DNA of 64,000 nucleotides, taken from positions 41,614 through 105,613 of the forward strand of contig CBFHXB010000004.1 in assembly GCA_965659685.1 (NCBI GenBank), given 5' to 3'. The notes beneath the pieces are model-generated. The model was not told the origin of the DNA. It saw only the letters and a program-made list of their open reading frames with translations, and did not search any database. The DNA is from MGIIa-L3 sp11892u (GTDB lineage: Archaea; Thermoplasmatota; Poseidoniia; Poseidoniales; Poseidoniaceae). Shown here one piece after another: positions 1-9,234 of this stretch. The first letter of the stretch is position 1. Each line of letters opens with the position of its first letter. The position numbers were made by a program, and so were the translations under genes.

Positions 1-3000
1 ACCGTGCGTAGCAATACTCCCAACCGTCGGGCAAACCGTCGCTGTCGGAATCGGGGTGCGTCGGATCGGCCACGCCGAGGAGGGTCCGATTGAAATTGTT
101 TGAATCCAGGCTGTTGATGGCCAACATCCGATCAGCACTTTCAGGCCCTTTGGCGACGAAATCGTCGTAGAGGGCAGCGCGTGCAAAGAACGCGGAAAGG
201 CCCGCTTCGGACATGTAGGCCGACATGGCGTCTTCGCCAAAAGTCACGACGCCGACCTCGACCGGTACGGTGAACCTCGCGTTGTATTTGCCCCATGTGC
301 TGGATTCCCATTCACGAAGGTTGCTGAAGGTCTCGTTCAGGTCGATGAGGCCATCGCCGTTGCAATCCCAACTGTCACCGTCCGAATCCAAATTGACGTC
401 TGAATCGATGAGCGGGTTCATGCCCCATCTGTTCTCCTCCAGGTCCCATGAGGTGAACCAATACTCGAAGCCGTCGTGCATTCCGTCGTCGTCCGTGTCG
501 CTGTTGGTCGGATCGCTCAACCCCATCAGGAAGGAGATGAATTCGGAGGGAACCTCCCCTTGTTGCCAGCTGTTGAAGTCAGCGAGGTAACGCTTCCCAC
601 GTGTGTCCTTGTCGATGAGGATTCGGAAGATCCGTTGCCCCTTTTCCGTGGGTTGCTGGTTGTCCCCGTCAATGTGGAACAGCGGGGCATCGGCAGGGTG
701 AACCTCGCCGTTGTCCGGCTGCTCGAAGGCGAGGGCCAATTCCTGCCGGTCGAGAAGGCCGTCTCCATCGGCATCGAAATCACCGTCGTCAGGGACCAGA
801 GGGTTGAGCGTCCAGGTCTGAGCCGACGTGTTCCACGCGGTGAAGAGGACCTCCATGCCGTCGATGATGCCGTCCCCATCGGTGTCCGGGTTGTTCGGGT
901 CCGCCGTGGGACCGCTGGCGTTCAGGACCGCGTCCGAGACAAAGGAGCCGAAGGACTCGCTGACGATGATGATCGGCCACTGTTGCAAAGCAGGGGCCGT
1001 ACCGATGGTGGTCACAAAGAACTGCGGGCTGGATTGGATGGCGTCCAATTCGTTCAGCGCAGGATCGATGGCGTTGTATTCCTCCCAGTTGGTCATCCCA
1101 TCAGCGTCAGCGTCGAGGAACCGGTCCGTCCGGTCGATGGGGTTCAGGGTCCATCGGTCGTCGAGGACCGCCCATCGGGCGAAGTGAATTTCCCAGCCGT
1201 CCGGCATACCGTCGTCGTCGCTGTCCGTGTCGAGGGGGTCTGTGGAACCCACGGCGGTGGGCACGGCGGTGGCCAGGGTGGCCAAGTCAGCATCGTCAAT
1301 GAAGCCGTGAGCCGGCTCGTCACCGAGCAGCATGCCTTCGAGGAGCGAGAGGTTCAGTCCTTCAGGCACCACGAATTCACCGAAGGTCACGGCACCGTTG
1401 ACGACGTCCAAGTCCTTCAGGTGGAATTCAAGCCAATTGACGTACGCCTCGCCTGGGCTCAGCACGCCGTCCAAGTTGACGTCGAATCCATCGCCGTCAG
1501 GGTTGCCAAGCGCATCGCTGCCGTTCAGGGGGTTGACACCGACGCGAGTGGCGTCGTAGCTGCACAAGCCACCGGCTTCCCAGCCGTCGGTCATCGTGTC
1601 ACCGTCGGAATCGGGGTTGTTTGGATCGGCATCCACCCAAGACGCTGCGGCTTCGGGCGATTCGCCGTGCGTGTCCACGAGATCACCATTGAGGGCGAAG
1701 TTTCGCATGATGCCCCATTGGTACTCGCAAATGTTGGCCAGACCGTCACGGTCTGCGTCCCAAAGTGCGTCCTCGGCCCGCATTGGGTCGAGCGTCCAGT
1801 TGTTGCCTCCGTCGAAGGTGGTGCCGACCCAACGTCGGTGTTCAATCTCCCAGCCGTCCGGCATACCGTCTCCGTCTGAATCTGGATTGGTTGGGTCGGT
1901 GGAAGCATCCGTGGGTGCATTCTGGACGTACGTGAGGTTGGCCGCTGCGCCGACGTCGCTGTCGCATTGGTAGACCATTTGGAAGTCATAGTGGCACCAC
2001 AAGGTGGTCGTGGAAAGGTGGAACGCGTGCACTTCAGCACCGTCGGTGGCCCCGTCCATGTCCGTGTCGGGGTTCGAAGGATCGGTGCTGTCGTAGCCGT
2101 CTTCGGTCAGGGCGATGTAGCGGTATTCGTCGAGGTTGCTCCAAAGGCGGTCGTCAGCAAATCCGTCGAGATCCTTGTCGAGGCCGTCTCCGTCAGGATC
2201 CAACACCGCGTCCCAAGGATCGGTCGGGTCCAACCCGTAGATCAACTCCCACCCGTCGGTCATCCCGTCAAAGTCAGAGTCGTTGCTTACAGGCGACATC
2301 AGGGCTTGGTTGGAAAAGCGGCCGGGTGCCGCGCCACCAAGGACGCGCAACACGCCGTCCACTTCGACGGTGGCCAGCGAAGCGAGTTCTCCCGGAAGCA
2401 AGGCTTGGTCGCGAGCGCCGTAGGTGGCATCGCGACCGCCGTCGACGACCCACAGGCCCCATGCGCTGCCGATCAAGATGGCATCGTCGAGCACGAGCAC
2501 GCTGTGAACGTCGTCAGCCCCGACGACAGAGCGACCGTCTTCTCCCGGATGAACCAAATCACTGCCGTGGGAAATCGTCAGGGTGCGGAGATCCATCCGA
2601 TGCAGGCCTGAGGGCATCGCCATCCACATGGTGTCGAGTTGGTCAGGACCTGCGCCATCGAGCACGAGGTCACGGACCTCGGCTGGCGCATCACCGACGT
2701 TGGCTCCAATCGGGCGGAGTGGGTCGAGGTTTCGTTCCACCACCGTCGCTTCAAAGGCGAAGTGGAAGAGCCATGTTCCGTTGAGAACCGGGTCACGAGC
2801 AGAGGCCGTTTCAAAGACGACCAGCCCGCGGTCGGTGCCCACGAAGAGGGTCGGGACACCGTCGATGCCAGGGGCTTGTGCGAGGGACGTAACCGTCGCG
2901 TTGGTGCTCGAGAGGGAGGCTTCGATGCCGGGACTGAGGCCCCCAAGAACGTCGCCGGTTGGACGCAGGTCAGTCCCGATGGTCCAGACGCCACCTTCAC

Positions 3001-4540
3001 CGTTGGTGCCGAGGGCAAGCACGTGAAGGCTGGAACCGTCAAGGTCCAAGACCAGCGCTCGCTCAAGGCTCGGTCCGCCCAAGGAGCTCCACGTTTCCAT
3101 GGGAGCAAGGCTGCCGTCTTGGAGAAGTGGAACGATCTGAAGGCCGTCGTTGGACGTCACTGCAAAACCGGCCAACGCTCCGTCGACAAAGAGGGGTTCC
3201 ATGTCCGTCAAGCGGGTCGCGTGAGGCCACCACACGTCGGTGCTCGTGTCCTCGTCCACCGCCCAATGCGTGATGCCGTGGCGCATCAGCACGTAGACGT
3301 CCTGATCGTTCACGTGCAAGCCTCGCACGTCGTGGTGCAAGGTCGCCACGTTGGCCGTCGGAGAGGCCAAACGCACAGGGACTTCGACCCATGTGTCGTC
3401 GTCTCCAAAGGCGACGTGCTTCAAACCGGAGCGGACGACGTTACCGTCGTCGTTGTAGACGAGGTACTCCTCGTAAGAAGAAAGCGCCTCGCCAAGGGAC
3501 ACACCGGTCTCGGTCGTCACCGGATCGCCGGTGACGAATCCGTCGCGGTCTTCGTCCCATCCGTCCTGATCAACGTCAATGAGCGCGTTTGAACGGTTGA
3601 GCGGATCGAGGCCGAAATGAACTTCCCAACCGTCCGGAAGGCCGTCACCAAAGGAGGGGAAGGTCCTCCCGAGGCTGACACCGTTCCATGCGCGATGGTC
3701 GCTGTCCCCGTTCATCGGGTTCGTGCCGAGCCAAAGGTCCTCGTCAAAGGTCCCGGTGCTGTTCGTCGTGCACGCAGCGAGGAGGTTGGCAAAAGTCATG
3801 TTGGCCGACGTCGAGATGTACGGCCAATCGTCGAAGGGACCGCCATCGGGGAGGCTTGCAACGCACCACAAGCCGTCCAACTCGTCCACGTGGAAGGGTG
3901 GCATCCCATGCCGGTATTCTTCCGCCGAGGTGTACCGTTCGTTCTCGTCGATGATGCCGTTCCGGTCGACGTCAAACCCGTCTTCATCGGGATCTTCGTC
4001 CGCTTCACTGGCGTTGAGCGGGTCAAAGCGGGGGCATCGGAAGACCAGGTCATTGGCGTTGAATCCGCCGGTCTGCAAGCACATCCATGCCTCAAAGCCG
4101 TCTGGAAGACCGTCGCCGTCGGTATCGGACACGCGAGGATCGAGGTACTTGCGCTCACCGTTTTCATCAAGCAAACCGGTCAGGCCACGAGGGAAGCCCG
4201 GTTGGGTGCAGTTCGCGGGATACGGCCAACAATATTCCTCGGTGGCGTTCAAGCCGTCCCGGTCCAAGTCATACTTTGCATCGCGAGCATCGTCACGATC
4301 AAGGCCGGGGATGACGATGTTTCGGCCGTCCGCCGTGGTCTGGTTCACCCAGTCCTCGAAGAGGTTCTCGTGGACGTCGGGAATGAAGTCACCGTCGCTG
4401 TCGGTCACAGGCGGCGCCTCACCGGTGGCTTCGTTCGGGTTGTTGGAGGCCACCGGGGACAACGCAGGAAACTGCGACATGAAAAGGAGACCAGCAACCA
4501 CGGCCAAGGTGATGAGCAGGGTGCTCTGACTTCGACGCAT
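1..4540 (-). CDS. Giant secreted thrombospondin type 3 (TSP3) repeat protein, C-terminus beyond window
   Basis: The reading frame stays open from the ATG at 4540 to the left edge, so at least 1513 residues are present and the C-terminus is missing. Residues 1-30 look like a signal peptide: MRRSQS, then a hydrophobic stretch. About ten copies of an acidic Ca-binding motif of the form D(S/T)DGDGxxDGWE follow. They fall in two blocks, roughly residues 40-310 and 750-1513. Between them, at about 350-745, lies a region without the motif whose short beta-like segments suggest a propeller or similar beta domain. Each repeat unit pairs this motif with a second DxDxDGLxNxEEY element. A GAGGG Shine-Dalgarno sequence lies 6 bases before the ATG. 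TSP3-like repeats bind Ca and form extended rods, so a cell-surface or released adhesion or structural protein is inferred. Whether it ends in a membrane anchor cannot be seen. The long plus-strand open frames across it are antisense shadows. Confidence 0.85.
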   Translation of the reverse strand, partial: MRRSQSTLLITLAVVAGLLFMSQFPALSPVASNNPNEATGEAPPVTDSDGDFIPDVHENLFEDWVNQTTADGRNIVIPGLDRDDARDAKYDLDRDGLNATEEYCWPYPANCTQPGFPRGLTGLLDENGERKYLDPRVSDTDGDGLPDGFEAWMCLQTGGFNANDLVFRCPRFDPLNASEADEDPDEDGFDVDRNGIIDENERYTSAEEYRHGMPPFHVDELDGLWCVASLPDGGPFDDWPYISTSANMTFANLLAACTTNSTGTFDEDLWLGTNPMNGDSDHRAWNGVSLGRTFPSFGDGLPDGWEVHFGLDPLNRSNALIDVDQDGWDEDRDGFVTGDPVTTETGVSLGEALSSYEEYLVYNDDGNVVRSGLKHVAFGDDDTWVEVPVRLASPTANVATLHHDVRGLHVNDQDVYVLMRHGITHWAVDEDTSTDVWWPHATRLTDMEPLFVDGALAGFAVTSNDGLQIVPLLQDGSLAPMETWSSLGGPSLERALVLDLDGSSLHVLALGTNGEGGVWTIGTDLRPTGDVLGGLSPGIEASLSSTNATVTSLAQAPGIDGVPTLFVGTDRGLVVFETASARDPVLNGTWLFHFAFEATVVERNLDPLRPIGANVGDAPAEVRDLVLDGAGPDQLDTMWMAMPSGLHRMDLRTLTISHGSDLVHPGEDGRSVVGADDVHSVLVLDDAILIGSAWGLWVVDGGRDATYGARDQALLPGELASLATVEVDGVLRVLGGAAPGRFSNQALMSPVSNDSDFDGMTDGWELIYGLDPTDPWDAVLDPDGDGLDKDLDGFADDRLWSNLDEYRYIALTEDGYDSTDPSNPDTDMDGATDGAEVHAFHLSTTTLWCHYDFQMVYQCDSDVGAAANLTYVQNAPTDASTDPTNPDSDGDGMPDGWEIEHRRWVGTTFDGGNNWTLDPMRAEDALWDADRDGLANICEYQWGIMRNFALNGDLVDTHGESPEAAASWVDADPNNPDSDGDTMTDGWEAGGLCSYDATRVGVNPLNGSDALGNPDGDGFDVNLDGVLSPGEAYVNWLEFHLKDLDVVNGAVTFGEFVVPEGLNLSLLEGMLLGDEPAHGFIDDADLATLATAVPTAVGSTDPLDTDSDDDGMPDGWEIHFARWAVLDDRWTLNPIDRTDRFLDADADGMTNWEEYNAIDPALNELDAIQSSPQFFVTTIGTAPALQQWPIIIVSESFGSFVSDAVLNASGPTADPNNPDTDGDGIIDGMEVLFTAWNTSAQTWTLNPLVPDDGDFDADGDGLLDRQELALAFEQPDNGEVHPADAPLFHIDGDNQQPTEKGQRIFRILIDKDTRGKRYLADFNSWQQGEVPSEFISFLMGLSDPTNSDTDDDGMHDGFEYWFTSWDLEENRWGMNPLIDSDVNLDSDGDSWDCNGDGLIDLNETFSNLREWESSTWGKYNARFTVPVEVGVVTFGEDAMSAYMSEAGLSAFFARAALYDDFVAKGPESADRMLAINSLDSNNFNRTLLGVADPTHPDSDSDGLPDGWEYCYAR

Positions 4541-4590
4541 GCTGAACCCTCTGCCGAGCACGCTCGACGCTTTGTTTCCCCTCTGCGACG

Positions 4591-4596
4591 CTTAAG
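4591..4596 (-). promoter_or_regulatory. TATA-like box for the TSP3-repeat gene
   Basis: CTTAAG lies 51-56 bases upstream of the ATG at 4540. This position would leave a leader of about 25 bases that contains the GAGGG Shine-Dalgarno sequence. It is only a weak match to an archaeal TATA box. The placement is inferred from spacing. Confidence 0.3.
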
Positions 4597-4671
4597 AGGG
4601 TGGTGGAGCGGTGTTCCGACGATGCCACGACCGCGAGGTTCATTGACGCCCGCCGACGGCCCAACCAAAGC

Positions 4672-5508
4672 ATGAGCCTCCGCATCACACACCTTGGTTC
4701 AGGGAGCAAGGGGAATTCCACCTTGCTCGAGACCGAGCACGTGCGCGTGTTGGTCGACCAAGGGTTCAGCGGTGCGTCCCTTGAACGCAGGCTGAAGTTG
4801 CTCAACCTTCACCCAACCGACGTGGACGCCATCCTCGTGACACATCACCATGGCGATCACGGCGGTGGCGCGCTCATCGCTCAACGTCGCTGGGGCTTGT
4901 GCGTCCACGCCAACGATCGCACTGCAGACGAATTGGGCTTGATCCACGACCTCTGGCAACCCTTCGTTTCCCTCGAAGCCATCCAACTCGGACCAGATCT
5001 GGCGGTCCTTCCCGTCCCGGTCCCTCACAGCGGTGCGGACAACGTCGCATTCATTGCCAGCCACCAGGGCCAGCGTGCAGCCTTCATCACCGACCTTGGT
5101 TCGTGGACGGACGAACTCGTGCGCTATGTCCGGGGTTGCGAACACATTTCGGTCGAGGCGAACTACGACGACCGATTGCTGCAAGGCGGCCCCTATCCGC
5201 GACGCCTGAAAGAGCGAATCAGCGGCCGAGGAGGTCACCTGTCCAACGACCAAACGGGTGCTTTCCTGGCCGAAGTCGTCACCGAGGCGACCACGTCCAT
5301 CACCCTCACCCACCTTTCGGACATGAACAACCGGCCCCACCTGGCCGAATCCACGGTGCTGTACCACCTCGACGAACGATTCCAAGGCGACATTCGACTT
5401 TCGCTTCAAGACGGGCCTGAATTCAGCATCTTTCTCGGTGATGCCGCGACGGTCAACAAGGATGCAGAAGGCCATCCCACGCCCAGCCTGCAACGTGAAG
5501 GCTCATAG
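4672..5508 (+). CDS. MBL-fold metallo-hydrolase, WalJ/YycJ-like
   Basis: This is a 278-residue cytoplasmic protein with no signal peptide. It begins MSLRITHLGSGSKGNSTLL, the strand-turn typical of the YycJ/WalJ branch of the metallo-beta-lactamase fold. The metal-binding motif THHHGDHGGG sits at about residues 57-66, a later His is in PVPHSG, and FITDLG supplies the bridging Asp. Family members are metal-dependent phosphodiesterases or 5'-exonucleases; the substrate here is unknown. I chose the ATG at 4672 because the longer frame from 4600 adds 24 residues that align to nothing in the family. It is divergent from the giant TSP3 gene and 23 bases before the pilin-like genes, so it could share their transcript, but no functional link is evident. 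Confidence 0.85.
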   Translation: MSLRITHLGSGSKGNSTLLETEHVRVLVDQGFSGASLERRLKLLNLHPTDVDAILVTHHHGDHGGGALIAQRRWGLCVHANDRTADELGLIHDLWQPFVSLEAIQLGPDLAVLPVPVPHSGADNVAFIASHQGQRAAFITDLGSWTDELVRYVRGCEHISVEANYDDRLLQGGPYPRRLKERISGRGGHLSNDQTGAFLAEVVTEATTSITLTHLSDMNNRPHLAESTVLYHLDERFQGDIRLSLQDGPEFSIFLGDAATVNKDAEGHPTPSLQREGS

Positions 5509-5531
5509 ACGGATGCAGCGGTCCTCCGTCC

Positions 5532-6584
5532 ATGGACGCCCGCCTCCGACGTGCGGACCGTCCGTTCCGGGACGAGCACGCGGTCAGCGAAGTCCTCGGC
5601 GTCATCATGCTGCTCGCCATGGTGATGACCATCATGGCTGGCGTCATTGCCTTCCTCCAGCCCTACCTCACCGATTTTGAGGACAACGTCAACTGGAAGA
5701 GCGCGAACGGCATCGCCGACCGGCTCGACGACAGGCTGGCCGTCGCCGGAGCCTCCCCAGAAGACGTTGGTGTGCGCACCACCTTTGCCATGCAATCCAC
5801 GGAAATCCAGCCGCTCGACTTCATCGAGACGTGGAAGATTGAGGCCGACCTTTCCCCGAACGACGCCATCGTCATCGATCGCGTGGATGAATCGTCCTTC
5901 ACCGTGAGCATGCAAAACGGCACCGCTCGCTCCGTGAGCATCACGACACCCCTCGGGACGCAATCTCACGTGGTGAGTTTGGCCAACGCGACCGAACCAA
6001 TTGAGCACGACGTCGGTTCCGAGCACTGGTCGATCATCACCGTCTACGACGCGGACGACCGGCCCATCCATCGTTCGGTCACGTGGATCCTCTCTGGTTT
6101 GGAAGTCAGCACCGAACTTGGTCAGGGCGACCACAGCATTGCGATGGTGAACCACGGGCGTGCAGAACGCTTTGGCGATCAGTCGTGGGACCTTCAGCAG
6201 ACCCCACTCGTTCACCTTGACACCCTCGTCAACGGCGAAGTGCGCCTGACCATGGCCTTGCGGGACGTGACCACCACGGGAAGCATCGGCAGTGGACGGG
6301 TTCCGTTGGACTTCGTCTCCCTTGGCGGCCTCACGGTGTTCTCAGAGGAAGTGTGGAACCTGAGGTTCACCATGCGCAACATCGTCGATCAAATCGTCAC
6401 ACCACAAATCCACGACGCGTGGTTGACCGATTACACCCTGAACCGCGCCGCAGGCACCCTTGACGAACACGTTGGCATCAGCCCGTGGTTGCGTGCCTCT
6501 GGCACCGATGGATTCACCGTGGAAACGGCGGGTGCCCCCTTGCACTTCGAACTCGATGTCGCTCGTGTTGAGGTGAGGCGTTGA
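5532..6584 (+). CDS. Type IV pilin-like surface protein 1
   Basis: This 350-residue protein has a class III (prepilin) type N-terminus: a short basic leader, then DEHAVSEVLGVIMLLAMVM at about residues 16-34. That matches the archaeal pilin consensus, in which a prepilin peptidase cuts just before the conserved AVSxVxG and the hydrophobic helix packs in the filament core. The remainder is beta-rich and polar, consistent with an exported globular head, and is much larger than ordinary archaeal pilins of about 120-170 residues. Its stop overlaps the TTG start of the next gene (TTGA), so the two are translationally coupled. No assembly ATPase or platform protein lies in the window, so the filament type cannot be assigned. 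Confidence 0.75.
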   Translation: MDARLRRADRPFRDEHAVSEVLGVIMLLAMVMTIMAGVIAFLQPYLTDFEDNVNWKSANGIADRLDDRLAVAGASPEDVGVRTTFAMQSTEIQPLDFIETWKIEADLSPNDAIVIDRVDESSFTVSMQNGTARSVSITTPLGTQSHVVSLANATEPIEHDVGSEHWSIITVYDADDRPIHRSVTWILSGLEVSTELGQGDHSIAMVNHGRAERFGDQSWDLQQTPLVHLDTLVNGEVRLTMALRDVTTTGSIGSGRVPLDFVSLGGLTVFSEEVWNLRFTMRNIVDQIVTPQIHDAWLTDYTLNRAAGTLDEHVGISPWLRASGTDGFTVETAGAPLHFELDVARVEVRR

Positions 6585-8755
6585 ACCTTCAGCGTGAAGA
6601 CGAGGCCGTGTCCTCGACGATCGCCACCGTCCTCCTCTTCGGAGGTGTGGTCAGCATCATTGGCATGATGATGGCTTCGATGATGCCCGTCATCCTCGAA
6701 ATGCAGGGCTCCATCGAGCGCAACGACATGGCCTCGCAGATGGGGCTGTTGGCGCAGCGGGCGGATTCCCTTGCCGAAACCGGCATGCCTGGCGATGCAG
6801 CCCATGTTGAAATCCGACCGATTGACGGTGAACTCCGCTGGGACGAAACCGCCAGCGGCATGTGGTACTCCGCAACGTGGGCAGAATCGCACACGCTGCG
6901 TTCGCGCGGGCTGTTGGACTTTGATGCTGAATTCGACGTCCGCCATCAAGAATCCGAGACCACGGCGGTGTGCTTGGACGACTTGAGGCTCGGCGCAGAT
7001 CGCCCCTTCCACTACACGACCCCTGCATGGGTCGAAGCGATGGTCATCACCGTCACCCCTGGTGTTGCTGAAACACTTGGACCGGTCAAGGTCAAACCGA
7101 CGGACGGAGGGAGCGACCTGGCCTTGCGGGCCGGGGATGTCGTGACCTTGGACCCCGCCCCCGCAGGCTTGGCCGCCAACGCCGCACTGACCGTCCTCTA
7201 CCTTCGAGGCGACGGCGGAGCTTTCCTGGCAACACCAAGCGACGAGGACCCCATCGACGGCACGGGCCGTGCTTGGACTGTACCCTTGCCTCAGGGCCTC
7301 CACGAGGTGCACATGAGTTCCTCTGAACGTTCGATGATCGATTGGGACATCGCTGGCGAACGCGACCGCGTCATCATGAGCGAGACGTCCCAAGCAGAAG
7401 TCGCGCATGGGGCGACGCTGACCCTCAACCTCACGGCCCCTTCCCTCTTGCACCTCACCAGCAGCGCACCGGCGGACATGGTGGTTCACCTCGACCACGA
7501 GCAAGCACACGGGCGCGTCCCGCTCAACGCCCATGCCGGTCCACTGATGGGCACACGCTTCCTACCACCTGACGCCCATGGCAGCCTGCTCTTGACCAAC
7601 CCTGGCACCGAACCCGTGACCGTCACGTGGCGAGGCGACGGGCGGACGGTCACCGGAGGAAGCCACGTCAGCGTGGACTGGCCGCCAGCAGGCGCCCAAG
7701 GACCGGCTTGGCTGACGGCACAAGCCAACATCGCAGTCACGTGGATTGCTGGAAACGGTACGGCCGACGGCGTTCGGCTTCTTCCTGCAGGCGACACGGG
7801 TGGGCCTTCCGGATCCTTCTTCGACGTGCAGGACTCGGCGTTCACCCAGCACGAAGTGCTGCTTTCTGGCGTCCGAAGCACGGTGCACGCAAACAACAGC
7901 AACACCTCGCTCGACGTGGAGGCGAACACGTCCTTCGTCATCGACACGGTACAAAGCGCCAGAATCAACGCGACGGAGCACGGCATCCGCGCGACCGAAA
8001 TCGTCGGCGCCCACGGCGCATCCATCGCGCTTCACGACGGCGAAGGACGCTGCATGGCCGTCGGGGTCGAAGCCAGCGGATGGGTTCGCTTGGACCTACC
8101 GTGGAGCCCCACCGTTGGATTTGAACCGCAAGATCAAGCCGCTTCATGGCGATCAGGCGTGCATCCCTCAGGAATCGAAATGCGCGTGTATGGTATGGTC
8201 GACACCGACGAACTCCACCCCATCGGTAGCGTCTACGCCGTTCACCTCTCTCGTTTGCAATACGCCTTCCAATCGTCCATCATTGGCATGGAAGTGGCCT
8301 ACGCGGGCGGCGCGGTCATGACCAACCATCCTGAGTTTGAGCCCCTCGTGTTGCGTGCTCCGGCAGACCGGGGAGGACCGGGTCCTCGGTTTGCGGCCAC
8401 AATTCCGGCCATGCATCCAAGCGTCAACAGCCCGGAAGGATCGGGGGCAGTGGACCTGACCATGACCCTCCAATCCCGTGACGTCATGGCCTCAGCCCCC
8501 GCCCATGAGGTTCGACGAGGGTGGACCGGACCGTACGGAGCTGCGGTCGCTGAAGGTGGCTCATACGCGCTCGAAGGAAGTGCAGATTGGACCGTGTACC
8601 CCGGCCGACTCGACCTGCTCAACGACTACGTGGGTTGGGTCCCAGACCCTGCCCTTGGCACCACAGAATCCGTGTGGCACACCGGTGGGGAAGCCGTTCA
8701 GTTCTCCTTGCAGATTGCCCTCATCGAAGTCAGCATGCGGGAGGTGAACGTGTGA
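6581..8755 (+). CDS. Type IV pilin-like surface protein 2 (large)
   Basis: The protein has 724 residues. The N-terminus MNLQREDEAVSSTIATVLLF carries the EDEAVSST pilin-like junction followed by a single hydrophobic helix to about residue 40. The rest is a long beta-rich ectodomain with many N-x-S/T sequons, for example around residues 280 and 440-460, and without a second membrane segment. The start is TTG at 6581, overlapping the stop of the preceding gene. The stop overlaps the GTG of the following gene, so the three form one translational unit. The ectodomain matches no family I recognise. A minor pilin, tip adhesin or pilin-anchored surface protein are all plausible. Confidence 0.7.
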   Translation: MNLQREDEAVSSTIATVLLFGGVVSIIGMMMASMMPVILEMQGSIERNDMASQMGLLAQRADSLAETGMPGDAAHVEIRPIDGELRWDETASGMWYSATWAESHTLRSRGLLDFDAEFDVRHQESETTAVCLDDLRLGADRPFHYTTPAWVEAMVITVTPGVAETLGPVKVKPTDGGSDLALRAGDVVTLDPAPAGLAANAALTVLYLRGDGGAFLATPSDEDPIDGTGRAWTVPLPQGLHEVHMSSSERSMIDWDIAGERDRVIMSETSQAEVAHGATLTLNLTAPSLLHLTSSAPADMVVHLDHEQAHGRVPLNAHAGPLMGTRFLPPDAHGSLLLTNPGTEPVTVTWRGDGRTVTGGSHVSVDWPPAGAQGPAWLTAQANIAVTWIAGNGTADGVRLLPAGDTGGPSGSFFDVQDSAFTQHEVLLSGVRSTVHANNSNTSLDVEANTSFVIDTVQSARINATEHGIRATEIVGAHGASIALHDGEGRCMAVGVEASGWVRLDLPWSPTVGFEPQDQAASWRSGVHPSGIEMRVYGMVDTDELHPIGSVYAVHLSRLQYAFQSSIIGMEVAYAGGAVMTNHPEFEPLVLRAPADRGGPGPRFAATIPAMHPSVNSPEGSGAVDLTMTLQSRDVMASAPAHEVRRGWTGPYGAAVAEGGSYALEGSADWTVYPGRLDLLNDYVGWVPDPALGTTESVWHTGGEAVQFSLQIALIEVSMREVNV

Positions 8756-9234
8756 ACCGTCTTCGGCATGACGAGGCGGGCGCGGCCACCGAAATTGGCT
8801 ATGTCTTCACCTTCCTGCTCGGCGTCGTGTTGTTGTCCGTGTTCGGTGTGTGGGCCTATGGCATCGAGACCGCCACGCGCGAGCGTTGGAACAACGCCGC
8901 CATTCAGGCCAACCTCGACGACGTCGCCGAAGCGGTGGAACGTGCAGACGACGCCGCACGCCTCGACCCAGGGATGCGCTATGTTGAGCGGGTGGATTGG
9001 CGTCCCTCCGAAGCCGATGAGACGACGATGACGCTCGTGCTCCAACAAGACCTGTTGCGGCTTGACCACGCGACGGGAGATCTCGATGCCGAAGTCCTGC
9101 TCTCTGGCCTTGGACCTGCGGTGCACGAGGGCGAACTGACGCTCGCAGGCACCAACGCGGTGTGGGTCATCTACGATGCCGGCACAACGTCGATCGCGTT
9201 GATCCCGCCTTTGGACACGCTCAGCGGTTCATGA
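8752..9234 (+). CDS. Type IV pilin-like surface protein 3 (small)
   Basis: This 160-residue protein starts at the GTG at 8752, which overlaps the previous stop as GTGA. A longer in-frame extension from 8587 would lie wholly inside the preceding gene and has no pilin character. The N-terminus reads VNRLRHDEAGAATEIGYVF followed by a hydrophobic helix, resembling small pilin-like proteins found beside larger ones in archaeal pilin clusters. The remaining 120 residues look like one alpha/beta head. It is the last gene of the pilin cluster. Its 3' end overlaps the convergent STAND gene by 14 bases. Confidence 0.7.
   Translation: MNRLRHDEAGAATEIGYVFTFLLGVVLLSVFGVWAYGIETATRERWNNAAIQANLDDVAEAVERADDAARLDPGMRYVERVDWRPSEADETTMTLVLQQDLLRLDHATGDLDAEVLLSGLGPAVHEGELTLAGTNAVWVIYDAGTTSIALIPPLDTLSGS

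Noticed and set aside
2040..4540. Repeated acidic motifs as a DNA repeat array or CRISPR
   Set aside because: The repeats are protein-level (DGDGxxDGWE) with variable spacing and diverged DNA. No constant repeat/spacer pattern exists anywhere in the window.
476..4675. Long plus-strand open frames opposite the TSP3-repeat gene
   Set aside because: They lack family-like motifs and are broken between 1879 and 3617. The minus frame is continuous, has a signal peptide, a Shine-Dalgarno sequence and ten Ca motifs, so these are GC-driven antisense shadows.
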